From NCBI RefSeq assembly GCF_000699445.3, contig NC_067196.1, positions 47,285,364 to 47,349,363 on the forward strand: DNA of 64,000 nt, in the 5' to 3' direction. The notes under the pieces were generated by a model. It searched no databases. It saw nothing but the letters and a program-made list of their open reading frames with translations, and was not told the origin of the DNA. Every line of letters begins with the position of its first letter. The first letter of the stretch is position 1. The translations under genes were made by a program, and so were the position numbers. Positions 51,901-63,285 of the stretch are shown here, piece by piece. Origin of the DNA: Schistosoma haematobium. Lineage: Eukaryota; Platyhelminthes; Trematoda; Strigeidida; Schistosomatidae.

Positions 51901-53060
51901 AGCACTTTGGTTAACCGCTATGTACCAAAATTTAGCAATGTTTCTATGCAATTACCATTCAGTGTTGGAAGTCCTGCCAAGTCAATGATGAGACATAGAT
52001 AGCTGTCATACAGATTCAGTTCAAAAGAACTCTTTTAGTCATATAGCAGTATGCATCCTAAATTAGTATGGCTGATAAGTCACAGACAAATAACTCGAAA
52101 GTAACACTACTGGTAATGAGAACAGGCATAAGACAGATTATATTTCATCGCCTATCTTGCTTACAATAAGATTACCTACTTATGTATCCAGGTACACGGA
52201 GTTGAGAGTTGTTTCCAACGGCGAACAGTCTAGTGTGAGCATAGGGAGAGACTCGTGTCAGTAAGGCCGAACCTAACCTTGCATGTAATTTGTATTTAAT
52301 CTATCCATAAACAGTCATAAAATTGCTTGAACACCTTGATAAAAATCTAAGACCGACACATGAGTTCTTACACGTCTTCCATATATTGACACTCATATTA
52401 AGACGTGTATGTATCGATTAGCTCTGCGGACACAAAGCAGTTCATATATAAAGTTTTCTCATTTATTCCATCATTTTCGATTCGGGTTTTATCTTTCCAG
52501 GATTTTGCAGTCTCTTTGTTAGTTTGATAGTCATGTATATTATTACATCCATTACCCTTTCTTGTGATTAGGTACTAGTAATAATGATTGCGTTTCTTCA
52601 TTAGCGTATTGCAGAATTCTAATGCGATTTTCTGTCATGTTTATCGAGAAATGGCTGTAAAGCTTTGTTTTTTAGTCTAAATAAATAATTTATATAAAGC
52701 AAATTGTTTCTCATCATTGAACAATTACATATAATAAAAATGGATGCATATGTCTATTAATTACATTGTTGCCTTATAAGATTGTTAGTCACATTTTGTT
52801 ATGTAGCCATTTTGTTACAATAGTTGCGAATCAGTGCCTGTCGCTTTAATCGGAATCTTAGTAATTTTTTAAACTATGCAAATCAGAATTTTGCCTAATT
52901 TTGCTCTGCATATGGTCAATAAACTTAAAATGCCTCAGCAGTCTGTCTTGGTATTCACTACTATGTTTTTCAGTCTTCTGATGTTTCTCAGAAGCCCGAA
53001 TCTTTATCGTTTCCTAGTTTCCAATATGTTCTCATTAAACGCTAATCTACTCAATAGCAC
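48907..53060. other. Intergenic sequence, probably old transposon debris, no gene seen
   Basis: About 4 kb between the tandem array and nocturnin. A block near 50155-50230 (GAAATGTCACTGAGTTCTAG on minus) also occurs in each tandem unit (near 41300, plus). No coding exon is supported. The 108-codon minus frame at 50149-50475 has no recognised domain. Confidence 0.4.
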
Positions 53061-53086
53061 CTAATATATGTGTATATCTATAAATT

Positions 53087-53099
53087 TCTTACCTCTAGT
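53087..53099 (+). promoter_or_regulatory. 3' splice acceptor just upstream of the NOCT start codon
   Basis: The pyrimidine-rich TTTCTTACCTCTAG ends at 53098 and is followed by TTCA and then ATG at 53103. It is a good 3' splice site only 4 nt from the start codon. It could accept a 5' UTR exon or, as schistosome mRNAs often do, the spliced leader. The sequence cannot tell which. Confidence 0.45.
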
Positions 53100-53102
53100 T
53101 CA

Positions 53103-54200
53103 ATGTCTGTTTGTGAATCAAACGAAAAGCCCTACTCAAGGAGTTACATCCACCTAGAAAACTGTGATAAAAATGACTTAAAAATACGTATTATGCAGTG
53201 GAACATGCTTGCTCAGGGTAGGTTTATAGCTGTAGACCTTTATTTATTTCCAAAATACAGGCTTTGTTCCGTTGGACGAATTCATATACTGTCCTTGTAA
53301 AATGTTGTCGTTTGAACGTAGATGTAAATCAATCAGTGAAGAGATCCTGCGTTATGATCCAGATATTGTTTGCTTACAAGAAGCAGACATAATTAAAGAC
53401 ATAGTAAAAAGTCTCAACGCCAGCAGTGGGAGAGATAATTATTCGTTTTGTTTTCTACCAAAGATGTCTTCTCCTTGTTTGATGGTTAAAAATAATCACG
53501 GGCCTGATGGACTTGCTGTTATTTATCGGTAACCATTTTTGTCTTTTTTATGTTTTCAACAAATAGGAATGATAATTATGAACTGATAAAATCTGAAAAG
53601 ATTCCTCTCAATGAAGACAATTCACGTTATGCTCTTTTTTGTCACTTCATACCCAAAGATGTTGGACACTTAAACAAGAGCTGCCCTGATATCTACCTAA
53701 TATGTCTTCACTTAAAAGCTAAGGTATATTGTTCTGAGATACGAAGAAAACAAGGAGAAGAACTTGTTAAATATTTAAATTCATTTATCAAGCGTATTTC
53801 TTCCACTTCTGCACCCGTAAATAGTACTGTATTTCCTCCTATTTTTATTTGCGGTGATTTCAATGCTGAACCTACAGAACCAGTAATTAATATTTTACAA
53901 AATTTCTCCTTGAATTCTAACACACTGTACAAGCTCACAAGTGCTTACTACGTAGCAGGTGGTTGTAAAGAACCTGAATTTACAACATGGAAAATCAGAA
54001 AAAGTAAACGAATTGTAGAACTTACCGAGGACTGTCACACGATTGATTATATTTGGTACTGTGATCGACTATGCACTTTGTTAGGTGCTTGGTCCATTCC
54101 ATCCAAAACTGAAATTGGTCCTAATGGTCTACCGTCAGCTATATTTCCATCAGATCATATGAATTTAATTGCAGATTTTAGTTTACGTTTATGCAAGTAG
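53103..54200 (+). CDS. NOCT: Nocturnin (EEP-family nuclease/phosphatase), complete, 3 exons
   Basis: The exons are 53103-53217, 53261-53528 and 53567-54200, separated by introns of 43 and 38 nt with GT-AG ends and matching phases. The product is 338 residues. The endonuclease/exonuclease/phosphatase fold is marked by IRIMQWNMLAQG (residue 28 on), IVCLQEAD with the metal-binding Glu, the SPCL and NNHGPDGLAV segment, CLHLKAK, CGDFNAEPTEPV, TTWKIR, TIDYIWYCD, IGPNGLPS and the final PSDHMNL with the catalytic His. CGDFNAEPTE, TTWKIR and IGPN-LPS single out nocturnin from other CCR4-like nucleases. In animals nocturnin dephosphorylates NADP(H) to NAD(H), often in mitochondria, and is clock- or stress-linked. 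The N-terminus before the catalytic domain is short with no clear mitochondrial presequence. The ATG at 53103 is the first in frame. Confidence 0.95.
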
Positions 54201-54404
54201 TATATATTCTTCTTTGATCTATCACTTTTTTGATAAACATTATTTTCATCATATTTACTGCTTGAATTGGTTTTGGCATTGATTTAAATTTAGTTTAATA
54301 TAGCTTCGAGTCAATTGATTAACTTTGGTCGTTAATTTGCATGAAATAAGAGATCAAGTTCTTATTAACGCTTTACTGAAATTTTATTTTTATGATCTTT
54401 ATTG

Positions 54405-54410
54405 AATAAA
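54405..54410 (+). terminator. NOCT: Poly(A) signal AATAAA, NOCT
   Basis: AATAAA about 205 nt downstream of the NOCT stop codon on the coding strand. It is a likely cleavage/polyadenylation signal. Confidence 0.5.
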
Positions 54411-54907
54411 CTGTGTAAATATGTTTTGACGATTTATTTCTTTAAAGCGTATCTTCGAAGTTTAATTTTTTTCCCTGATTAAATTTGACTTCAGTACTAG
54501 TTGCTTAAAATCCTATCTCTTTTACTTTATATATTTGAGTAAATTAAATTAAGTACATTGTCACTTTATCGCAGCTTAAAGACATGAGTAGTCAGGTGAT
54601 TTCGTTTTTTAACAACTACATTGACTTTGATTCACGTCTTAGTTTCACAGTCATTGATAAGTTTACATTCATTTGAGAAATAAATCATAATGCAGCATCC
54701 CTCTATAAAGCTTAGATTTCAGAACGGAAAAGTTACAATAAGTTGTTCGACGAAATGCTTGACTCCCTAGTTATCGTTGAACTAATATTAGTTGAATGAT
54801 AGTAAACTTACATATAATTATTAGAATGGGAGGTTGTGGAGATTGTAGTAATTTAATGGTTGAACTCATGAGCCGATTTAAGCCTGACCTCCATGGAAAA
54901 CCTGGAA

Positions 54908-54955
54908 GCACTGGACGGCCGTTTTGTTCCTGCATTGGACTCCTCAGCGGTGCGC
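54908..54955 (-). ncRNA. Hammerhead ribozyme, left arm of copy 8, G12 mutated
   Basis: The core CTGAGGA (RC of 54941-54947) is intact. Stem I GCACCG/CAGTGC has one mismatch. Stem II retains GTCC/GGA. Stem III ACG-GC-CGT is perfect and the cleavage triplet is GTC. The GAAA box reads AAAA, replacing G12, the general base, so strong loss of cleavage is expected. Confidence 0.78.
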
Positions 54956-55363
54956 ATACACGAATCCGCACCCGGAACTTGAACTCATGACCTTCGGTTT
55001 CGCACGAGAACGCTTAACATCTAGAGCACTGAGCCGACATCCAATGGTGCTAATGTCTAGCTTCAACCAATCCATAAGCTCTACAATCCCTCCCATCCTG
55101 ATAATCGCTATGTGCTCACTAGTGACTGTTTTCAAGAGGTATATCCTGGAGTTCTAGTGAGAAGCCGTGACCAGTGGACGTCAACCGTGTCTGTTGTGAG
55201 GCAGTTACTCACTGAAGACAATGGTAGACGGTGGTGCGATTTCGTGGATTGGTTGGAGTTAGACATTAACACCGTTGGATGCCGGCTCAGTGCTCTAGAT
55301 GTTAAGCGTTCTCGTGCAAAACCGAAGGTCCTGAGTTCAAGTCCCGGGTGCGGATTCGTGTAT

Positions 55364-55411
55364 GCGCACCGCTGAGGAGTCCAATGCAGGAACAAAACGG
55401 CCGTCCAGTGC
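55364..55411 (+). ncRNA. Hammerhead ribozyme, right arm of copy 8, G12 mutated
   Basis: Same sequence as the left-arm ribozyme, with the same stem I mismatch, the same shortened stem II loop and the same AAAA in place of GAAA. The cleavage position would be after 55405. Confidence 0.78.
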
Positions 55412-55480
55412 TTCCAGGTTTTCCATGGAGGTCAGGCTTAAGTCGGCTCATGAATTCAATTGTTAAAATACATATGATAA

Positions 55481-58400
55481 TAGATGAAATTCCTGATATT
55501 TGTCTTTCATGTACAAGTTATCAATTATGGAATCATATTCCAAGTTACTAACTCCAGTTAAAATGACTATAAGTGCGAATGCTTGGCCGTAGAAGATGAG
55601 ATCGATAGAAGTAGGTTTTATTGAATTTGGCTTAGTATAAATATGTGAGTTATCATTGAGTCTTTTTATGGTTGTACTATTATGATCATCCCGTCAGTTA
55701 TATAATTATTTAATTTTATAAATAATTATATCCGTAATGTTAAGTTATCGATCGATATAGCGTACAATTAATTACATTATTGTGTTTGCTAGCAAATGAC
55801 CTTGTATGCTAATAGATCAATAGACAGTAACAAATGGAATCTGTTGAACATATATTATCATTATAAATTCGAATCCAATTTGTTGCAAGCTACTAATTTA
55901 GTGTTACATATGTTACATACTTATGGTTAAATATTTAAATTGCACAAGACCCTGGTACAAGTGAATACTTATAGTATTATTAGTAACTCAGAAAATAGGG
56001 AGATTCACTTCAATAACGGATGGATCCATGCGACGAAAATTCGTTTAAAAAGTAGTCTGGATAAAGTGAATATCATTTTATCATATGACAATCGTGATAC
56101 TAATATCTAAAAATAACTGAAGTAACTTTTATTGTTGGAATGTCTAGTATGCATTGTGAACTTGAACCAATTAAAATTATCTGTTTATTAGTCAAATTAA
56201 ATACAGATAAAATAAGGTGAGAGAAATAAAATAACCACTAGTCAGATGCTTGGTCAATGATTATGTATTATGAGTAAAGTAAAAAATGGTAGTGCGGAGA
56301 AACTGGTATTCAAATTCCTAATGTATTTATTAGTTTAATAACTATAACAAAAATAATATTTGAACGGGTGAATCTAAGTTAGTAAAACACGAAGAGGAAG
56401 GTTACCTGCGCATTAGCTAATTTGGGTCATCTTATGATTAGGATGGCTCTTGGTTTATCGGGCCTAAAATTAGTCAAGTTAGTAGGAGCGGTTGAACAAA
56501 TTAATATTGTATCCAAAGCTCCGATTTTCTAATCCGGATGACTGCTGCTTACACTATTTAGAGAATTCGAAGTTTAACAGATTTCAGCAGATATTAACTA
56601 ACACAACAGATTATTATGTATGATTTATTCACCCTGATTGTATAACCCGTTTCGACTAGATGGTATTGTGTCGAGCTATTGAATGTTTTAACCACGCTGG
56701 AAGGTGTTCGTAAGTATGTGAAAGTAATTTTGTAGATTATCTGTCGATGTAACCAGCCCTACATAATCAGTTGGATTGATAGATACAAAAGGAACCTCAT
56801 GTTTTGTCTAGATAATTACTTGTTTATAAACTTCACAGGGAACCCGTTTTCCCTTAACGTATTACATAAAGCATTTGTTTCCTTATCAATCGTACCTAAA
56901 GAGTATATGGCCGCCGTCCCATTATGAAAGTTTTCACTAAGTTTCTTATACTGTAGCAGAACGAAACTAGAGAAGTTTATGTATTTTACTTGTTAAGTAG
57001 CCTTTTGAGTTCCTTCCGAGTGATCTGTCAACCCTCCTAGTAAGTATTGCATTTAGAAATGCTATTTTGTCTTGATATTCTTCCTCGCAAGTGAATTTAG
57101 TAGATGGATAGATTTCGTTAAACAGTCTCTAACAATCATTGTGTCTTTTGAAAAAGGAAAGTCCGACATTCACAGTTCGTCAGTAAAATGAGAACTTTTC
57201 AATGTTATACAAGTAATTCGTCTTCTAGATTAACTAGAAAGTTACCGGCCAACATAAGATCTCAGTGGAGAACTACATATGGTGAACCTATCAAAAGTAT
57301 CCAAGTGAGAAGGTCACGTGATTACAATCTGAAATGACCTGACGGACAAATGCATACCGTTGGTTGAAAAGATGGATTGATTTTCCAAGGAGTAGAGATG
57401 TTTATGAATAAATGAGTATTTGTGCATATTATTCGGCAGTCAATATACTTTCTCGTCTTCTTTTGTGTTCTCGCTCAAGTAGTCAGGTGGGTATTGGAGT
57501 GTAGCACATTGTGTATCAATGTCAGATCTCGAACACCACCCATCGTAACAGAACCCACCGCTATCGTATTACCTTATCTGTATATTTCCCTGTCAAAGAT
57601 GGGATTCACACTCGATAAATTTTGATTGTAATTCTTTAAAAACGTCTACTTAGATCGCAATGTCTTTCATTTTACACTATTTTTTCGCATCTGACTGACT
57701 TTCCGTATATTTAACATGTGTAAAAACTATTGTCAGATCTGAGGATAACGTAGTATGTTCTCTAATGTTTATATCTTTGGTCCAGCCTGAGAAATGAAAT
57801 ACACTTTAACATAACATCAGATAAAGTCGCCATCTCCCCATCTTCGTTTGCATAAATGCTAATTAACTGTCAACCACCACAACGTATCGTGAACGTAGAA
57901 AATTATAAACATATATTCGACCGGAAAAAACTTGAACAGAAAAAAAATAAAGTGAAGTTTCCTTTGGTAAGTGGTCAATTTTTTCTATGATTTCTGCTGT
58001 GCTCTTAATAAGAAGCACTCCAACGATGTGTATGTAGGTACGGCTTACTAGCGTACACGCTTCTTTGAGAACAAAGGCTTTGTTTTCATGAACTAATTAT
58101 AGAGTTCGCTGAGATCGTTCTTAGGTATCTTTAAAACATTAACAGGGTTCAATGAACCGAATGGTTAATCTTCAACCAAGAGGTTGTTTGTGGAGGTGAT
58201 GGTACAAACATTTTTCTTCATTGTAGTATGGCAATAATATATCTAATGATATAATAATGCATTTATGTATGCGACCGAAAAAACACAATCACTTCAAAAT
58301 GTCAACTTGTAGGTTATAGACTAAGGTTAATCATAAATGCAGATGAGTATGGACAGTTTCAAGTTATTTCCATTTATTCGGTTCGGAGAACACAATACTG

Positions 58401-59124
58401 AAATATCATTGAATTCAAGCAAACCTTAATTAATACATACGGTTGCCGTGTATTTCTGTGGCAATGTTTGTAGGGTTTGTCAGTGACCGAATAAAGTCTA
58501 GCCAAATTCAAAATGAATGTGAAATATCTCTCGGGTAATTAAAAAAGTCCTACGTGTCATTTATTCGTGAGCATCTATCAGAAGAAATAAACACACTGCC
58601 ATCAGTAAGGTTTGGTTTCTCCCCTAATTTTTAGCCACTTTCAATTTTTTCAATGTGGATATTGATGGGGACAGTTTAGCTAACTTGGCTACAGTAATGA
58701 TGACTACGTTCTTGAAATTATAAACGTACTTTGCCGAACTACTTACAAGTAGTAAGCTTGTTTTCCAGAGATTATTTGGAGTTTCAACAATGACATGTAT
58801 TCTAATTCGTATTTTTTGTTACTTTTACGTTGCTCGAATGATCATGGCATCTTTAACGAAGTTACTCGGCAATTTTTTTCTCTTAAAAAGGTATTTAGTA
58901 CTCACCAACTGAATGTTTACTTTTAAAGGTAAGTAATACCGATATATTATAGACAGTAGTCACTCATTTAACGTGAGTTTGTACTAATAAGCTAGTTTTG
59001 TATAATTAAAAATAAGGTGGTGTGCTCATGTCTTTAAATTAGCTGGTACTTACACAAACAAGGTAATATTTCCGAACGGTTGAGTTGACTATTATAGTGA
59101 AAGACTAACAGCCTTCTCTCCTCT
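55481..59124. other. Intergenic sequence, no gene seen
   Basis: About 3.6 kb of AT-rich sequence. The open frame at 57422-57625 starts with a hydrophobic stretch but shows no domain or splice support. Confidence 0.4.
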
Positions 59125-60036
59125 TCACTAAGTCCAAGATAGAGACTTACTCCTGTTATCCCTCGTAGAGGTCCATAGACCGCTCACCAACACTCTCCAT
59201 CCAAGCCTGTCCTGTGCAATCCTTCCCATTTGCTATTCATTCTTTTGATATCTGATTCCAATTCCCAAGGCAACGTTTTCTTGGGTCTTCCTCTTTTCCG
59301 TTTCCCTACACGAATCCAAGTTAGTGATTGCCTCGTGATTCAGTTCGGTGATTTCAGCAATGTATGTCCTATCCACCTCCAACTTATTTTCCATATTTAC
59401 TATTCAGACGGAAGCTGGTTTGTTCTCTCCCACATTAGACTGCTACTGATGGCATCCGGTCAACGAACACTGAGTATCTTGTGTAGATTATTGTTTATCA
59501 ATACTTGTACTATTTTGATGATGACTGTAGTAGTTCTCCAAGTTTCACCTCTGTACAGTAGGACTGTCTTGACGTCCATTTTGAAGATTCTGACTTTGAT
59601 ATTAGCATGCATACAATTGTTTTTAGTTCCATATATTCTCCGACTATCGTTTTTCCAATCCTTGCCTTTACGTCTGCATCAGATCATCCTTGTTCATCGA
59701 TGATGCTGTCCAGGTACGTGAAAGTTTCCAGAGTTTCTCCATCAAGTGTGATTGGTTTGGTTGGTGTTCATTCTGTTGTATTTCAGAATCTTAATTTTTC
59801 CCTTGTGTATGTTGAGGCCTACTACTTCGGAGGCTCCTGATACACTTGCTGTTTTATTCTGCATTTGTTGGTGTATGTGAGGCAGAAGAGCAAGGTCGTC
59901 TTCGAATTGTCTCTGGATGCTAGTTGTATATTGTGTTCCGTGCTGCCCCTGAGATATGGAGGTCTTCGTAATCCAAGCGGCTACCAGAAGAAAGATAAAG
60001 GGCAAGAGTGACCAGCCTTGTCTGATTTCGGCCATG

Positions 60037-60037
<1 letters not shown>
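59125..60037 (-). mobile_element. RTE-clade (SR2-like) retrotransposon, 3' fragment, inverted copy
   Basis: On minus, from 60035 downward: the RQGWSLLPFIFLLVAAWI block, the RT catalytic box as FEDDLALLP (FADD in the family), NIHKGKIKILKYN, then the C-terminal domain with frameshifts. It ends near 59125. The (TA)n tract at 60038 directly abuts its 5' break. It is homologous to the elements at 0.9 and 9.2 kb and is not functional. Confidence 0.82.

Positions 60038-60078
<41 letters not shown>
60038..60078. repeat. (TA)n microsatellite
   Basis: About 40 bp of pure TA repeat at the 5' truncation point of the RTE fragment. Confidence 0.95.
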
Positions 60079-60082
<4 letters not shown>

Positions 60083-61589
60083 GATGGGTTTGTCTACTAA
60101 TATCTAAATGGTAGACAAATCCATCATTGAAATATTATACAAATATATTGCGCGAAGTAATATAAGCTAGTCAGTGGATATTTAGTAGAGTTATAAGCAG
60201 TGAAAACAGATAACATAAAGTAAAGATAATCACTAGGTAAAATGAATGATTTATACTTTTAATAGCTACGTTTTCGAAACAAGCTAATAATGAAAAATAG
60301 ATTATCTCCAATAGTTACCTATAACGAATTACCTTAAAATCTAACAATTTAAATTAGTCAACTACAACTCAGTGTAATACAAGAAAGTTTATCTAAAATT
60401 TACATGCTTCTAATTACACATTGCCTGCTAGTTACTAGTTAACTCATGGTTTTTCACACGGTCCAATAGACAATCACTGTTGATTTCCTTATTGATATAT
60501 TTGCATCAATGTGTTCTCAGCATTTCACTAGTTTTGTTAAGTGCTGATAATAACCATGAGTTACGTTAATGAAATTCTGGCACTAATTGTGTAATATTTA
60601 CTTTTATTTGAATCACATCAGCAACAGCAGTACATGCTATTTTCAGCAATCACAAAATTGATATTAAAAATATCAAAATAATTCAGAAAAGCTTTTCCAA
60701 CTATAAAGGGAAGCGAGTAGCCGAAGCGTTTCACATAATGCTATATCCTTCTGCCTTCCATCAGAAAGAAGGCTTGGCTATCCATTCAACCTGGACTGTT
60801 TATCCAAAAAGCACACTCAAACCTATTTATTTTTCACAAAGTCTGCACACACACCTAGTTTCATTCCCATCACTTCATGCAAACATTTTTTATGCCCACA
60901 TTGTAACGTACAAATGAACATAGTGGTATGTCTTACAAAATCACCTTGGCCAAAAACGTAACTTGACATTGACATGTTTAGACTTATTATGATTTTGATT
61001 ATACTAAATATGTATTACTTTGTTTGTTTCGTACTTGTGTTAATTTTATTTCGGTTATTTATTTACTCCAAAGAAGTGACTTACATAAAGTCACAAAACG
61101 TCAGAAATGCACTTTTCTATTCATTGAGTTATCACAAAAAAATATATATTTATCATCAACTTTCTACTCAATGCTCAAATTATTTGAAACTATCACTGAT
61201 ACCTATATACTCTTTGACATTAGTTATTAGTTGAAAAGCCCTACATTTCTTATTTGTTTGAATATGAGCTACAGTTAAACTCTAAGCTATTTGAACTATA
61301 TAATTACATTAGTATGTATATCTTTAAATATATCTGGTTCACTTTGCATGTAAATTATTCTTTCTTTATTATGAGCTTCTGTGAACAGTTGATTGCATTT
61401 TTTGACAGCAAAAAAAGAACGTTTTAAATCCTGTAACTGTAAGAATTAAGAATCAGTTTGAGCATGTGACTTTCGATAAGTTTTATCCAAATAAGTCTGT
61501 TAAACAGAATGATAGATGAACCGTCTGTTTGTAGCTGGAGATATATTTTTTAATATAGTATAAATCAAGATGGTATTTTATCCCATAGA
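60079..61589. other. Intergenic sequence, no gene seen
   Basis: AT-rich. The open frames at 60974-61234 are hydrophobic and probably chance, with no domain recognised. Confidence 0.4.
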
Positions 61590-61595
61590 TTTATT
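61590..61595 (-). terminator. Poly(A) signal AATAAA, C1q-domain gene
   Basis: AATAAA on minus, about 275 nt past the stop codon of the C1q exon. Plausible only. Confidence 0.35.
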
Positions 61596-61869
61596 ATGTG
61601 AATTTTAAAACGGAAGAATATTCATGGAGATCAACACTGAGGTAGAATAAGAAATATTTTGGTGTGTAGATATGTTTTGTAAAATAACACGAAGTTTATC
61701 AGCAAGTGACTGAAGCGGTAGTTTATAAGTTATTTTCCTAAATTCTCTTTTAGAATACAGTATTGTAAATAGTAGCTTAACATTTGTTCAGTGGGACTTT
61801 GGAAAATGCGAATATTCAATCTCCTGGTTATTATTAGTATTAATAATGTCAATAATAAAATTAGACAAA

Positions 61870-62097
61870 TTATGGGATGTCAATTGTTTCATTATTATTT
61901 ATATCAAACAATAAATACCCAGAGAATGTTGAATACATATAACCATGTAGAAAATAAGCTCCATCACGTATGGCCAACCATGCACGATCACCTTTATACA
62001 TTTGTAGAATCCCTTGATTCGTAGCTGTTGCCCATGGAGAACTTTCAGACCAAACATCAAATATTTGCTTTTCGTTGTGCATTAGACGTACAACCGC
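61870..62097 (-). CDS. C1q-domain protein, last exon (partial gene)
   Basis: The acceptor AATTTAG ends at 62098 and the exon starts in phase 0 with GCG. The 75 residues read AVVRLMHNEKQIFDV, then NQGILQMYKGDRAWLAIRDGAYFLHG, then YSTFSGYLLFDI, and stop soon after. This is the C-terminal half of a C1q globular domain: the LMHN strand, the KGD-x-x-WL strand and the closing STFSG-LLF are family hallmarks (cerebellin, C1q-related and collagen X-type proteins). Such domains trimerise into jelly-roll heads on secreted proteins. The N-terminal half and any signal peptide or collagen stalk must lie to the right and were not found in the window, so the family member cannot be named. Confidence 0.8.
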   Translation of the reverse strand, partial: AVVRLMHNEKQIFDVWSESSPWATATNQGILQMYKGDRAWLAIRDGAYFLHGYMYSTFSGYLLFDINNNETIDIP

Positions 62098-62885
62098 CTA
62101 AATTATAGGTATTCATTTTATTTTTCCATAAAAAAGAAATATGAATTATGGGTTAATTATTATGAGCAATGGTGTTTTTAATTTCAAACAGACAAAGATT
62201 TAAATACTACATATTTTTCATGCGTTAATTCAGAATTTAACATGACGAAAGTGACCCATTATATCACTAAAGAAAAATTAAAGACGATTGAGAGAAGAAA
62301 ACTTTCTTTTTATTGATAGCATTTACCCTAGTTACACAAACATTTTTATTGTCAATTTACAAATAAACAGCTATGCATTGCATAAGTCATTAATGTACGT
62401 GGTTTTAATATTGAACTCTTGATGGTTTTACATTCGCCTTCAAAAAACCATTCAGGTTAATGTTTAAGGATTCGTTTTAAATTTACTCAAATCGTGCGAC
62501 CAATGGACCTGTTTCACAAGGTTAAGTGAACTTTTAAATACACATTGATGTGGCCCAATGAGAGACTTTGTCATTGACAAATCCACGAATGATGGAGCGG
62601 CTGGGAAGGACGATGAGAAGCCTAATGGCATAAAAAGTTTTTCTTTGAAATTTCGTTAGACGATCTATCAAAATTTCCGCAGTAGTGTCTCCCTTGAACT
62701 CAATGTTCATAAAGAAAGTTTTCTTAGAAACTGTAGTTCTTACAGACTGTGGTTTAGATCTTATTCATCTTTCAATAAACCTAGATGGATAGGCATTTTT
62801 GATAAATATTTGTTAAAGCTTGGATAGTTTCTCATCTAACGTGTCTTCGGAGCATATTTGCATAGCCCTGGGTGATAAAAATTGG
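62098..62885. other. Intron of the C1q gene or flank; diverged repeat arm
   Basis: Contains a diverged arm of the GAATTC inverted-repeat family at about 62245-62340 (GTGACCCATTATATCACTAA, then GAGAGAAGAAAACTTTC). No upstream C1q exon was recognised. Confidence 0.4.
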
Positions 62886-63285
62886 CGGCCTGCTTAAACA
62901 TCTATGCTATCCGTTCCTGCCATCTAGATATTTCAACAAGTTATCCAACTTCGTTTGTTTTAATACATTATTATGGCTATTATTCTCCTAACCTATTCAG
63001 GTGTGTTTTTGAAAAGTGTACAACCTTTCGTTGTACAAGTTAAAAAAAACCAATCAGAGATATCGTGGTTGCAGGCAATATGCAGCGTGAATGATGTACA
63101 TTATCTAGATGTCAATTGACTGGACTGCTAACTTCTAACTGCCTATCACTCAACATTTATCGTGAGGATCGACCAAGAAGTAAGAAACGGAAACTTGTTG
63201 TAATACTTTGTGCTGAGGATTCTATATTGTACCGAAAATATAATAGTGAATAAAACTAATAATAATAATAATCAGGTTTCTTTAA
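62886..63285 (+). repeat. Dispersed ~400-bp repeat with AATAAT-type tail (copy B)
   Basis: Second copy of the repeat at 20750-21155. It keeps the same order of blocks (CTAGATATTTCAACAAGTTAT, CCTTTCGTTGTACAAGTTA, AATACTTTGTGCTGAGGA) and ends with AATAAAACTAATAATAATAA. The tail again points to reverse transcription. Confidence 0.6.

Larger units (their letters stand above)
54820..55480. mobile_element. Head-to-head hammerhead/tRNA-like composite, best-preserved pair (copy 8)
   Basis: Two inverted arms of about 220 bp (54856-55075 minus, 55248-55467 plus) flank a central block of about 170 bp. From the centre outward each arm has the AGACATTAACACCGTTGGAT block, box A-like GCTCTAGATGTTAAGCG, a box B-like GAGTTCAAGT, the hammerhead, and an outer end with GGCTCATGA and TTCAA. 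The arms are nearly identical to each other, including changes not found in other copies. It lies about 400 bp downstream of the NOCT poly(A) signal. Confidence 0.85.

Noticed and set aside
54771..55551. Several 60-90-codon frames sharing a common peptide on both strands
   Set aside because: They fall in the inverted tRNA-like/hammerhead arms and are repeated because the DNA is inverted-repeated, not because of coding.
57422..57625. 67-codon frame with a hydrophobic start
   Set aside because: It looks like a signal peptide at first, but there is no conserved domain, splice site pattern or neighbouring exon.
59230..59840. Plus-strand frames of 157 and 77 codons
   Set aside because: These are antisense shadows of the RTE fragment, whose protein blocks are read on minus.
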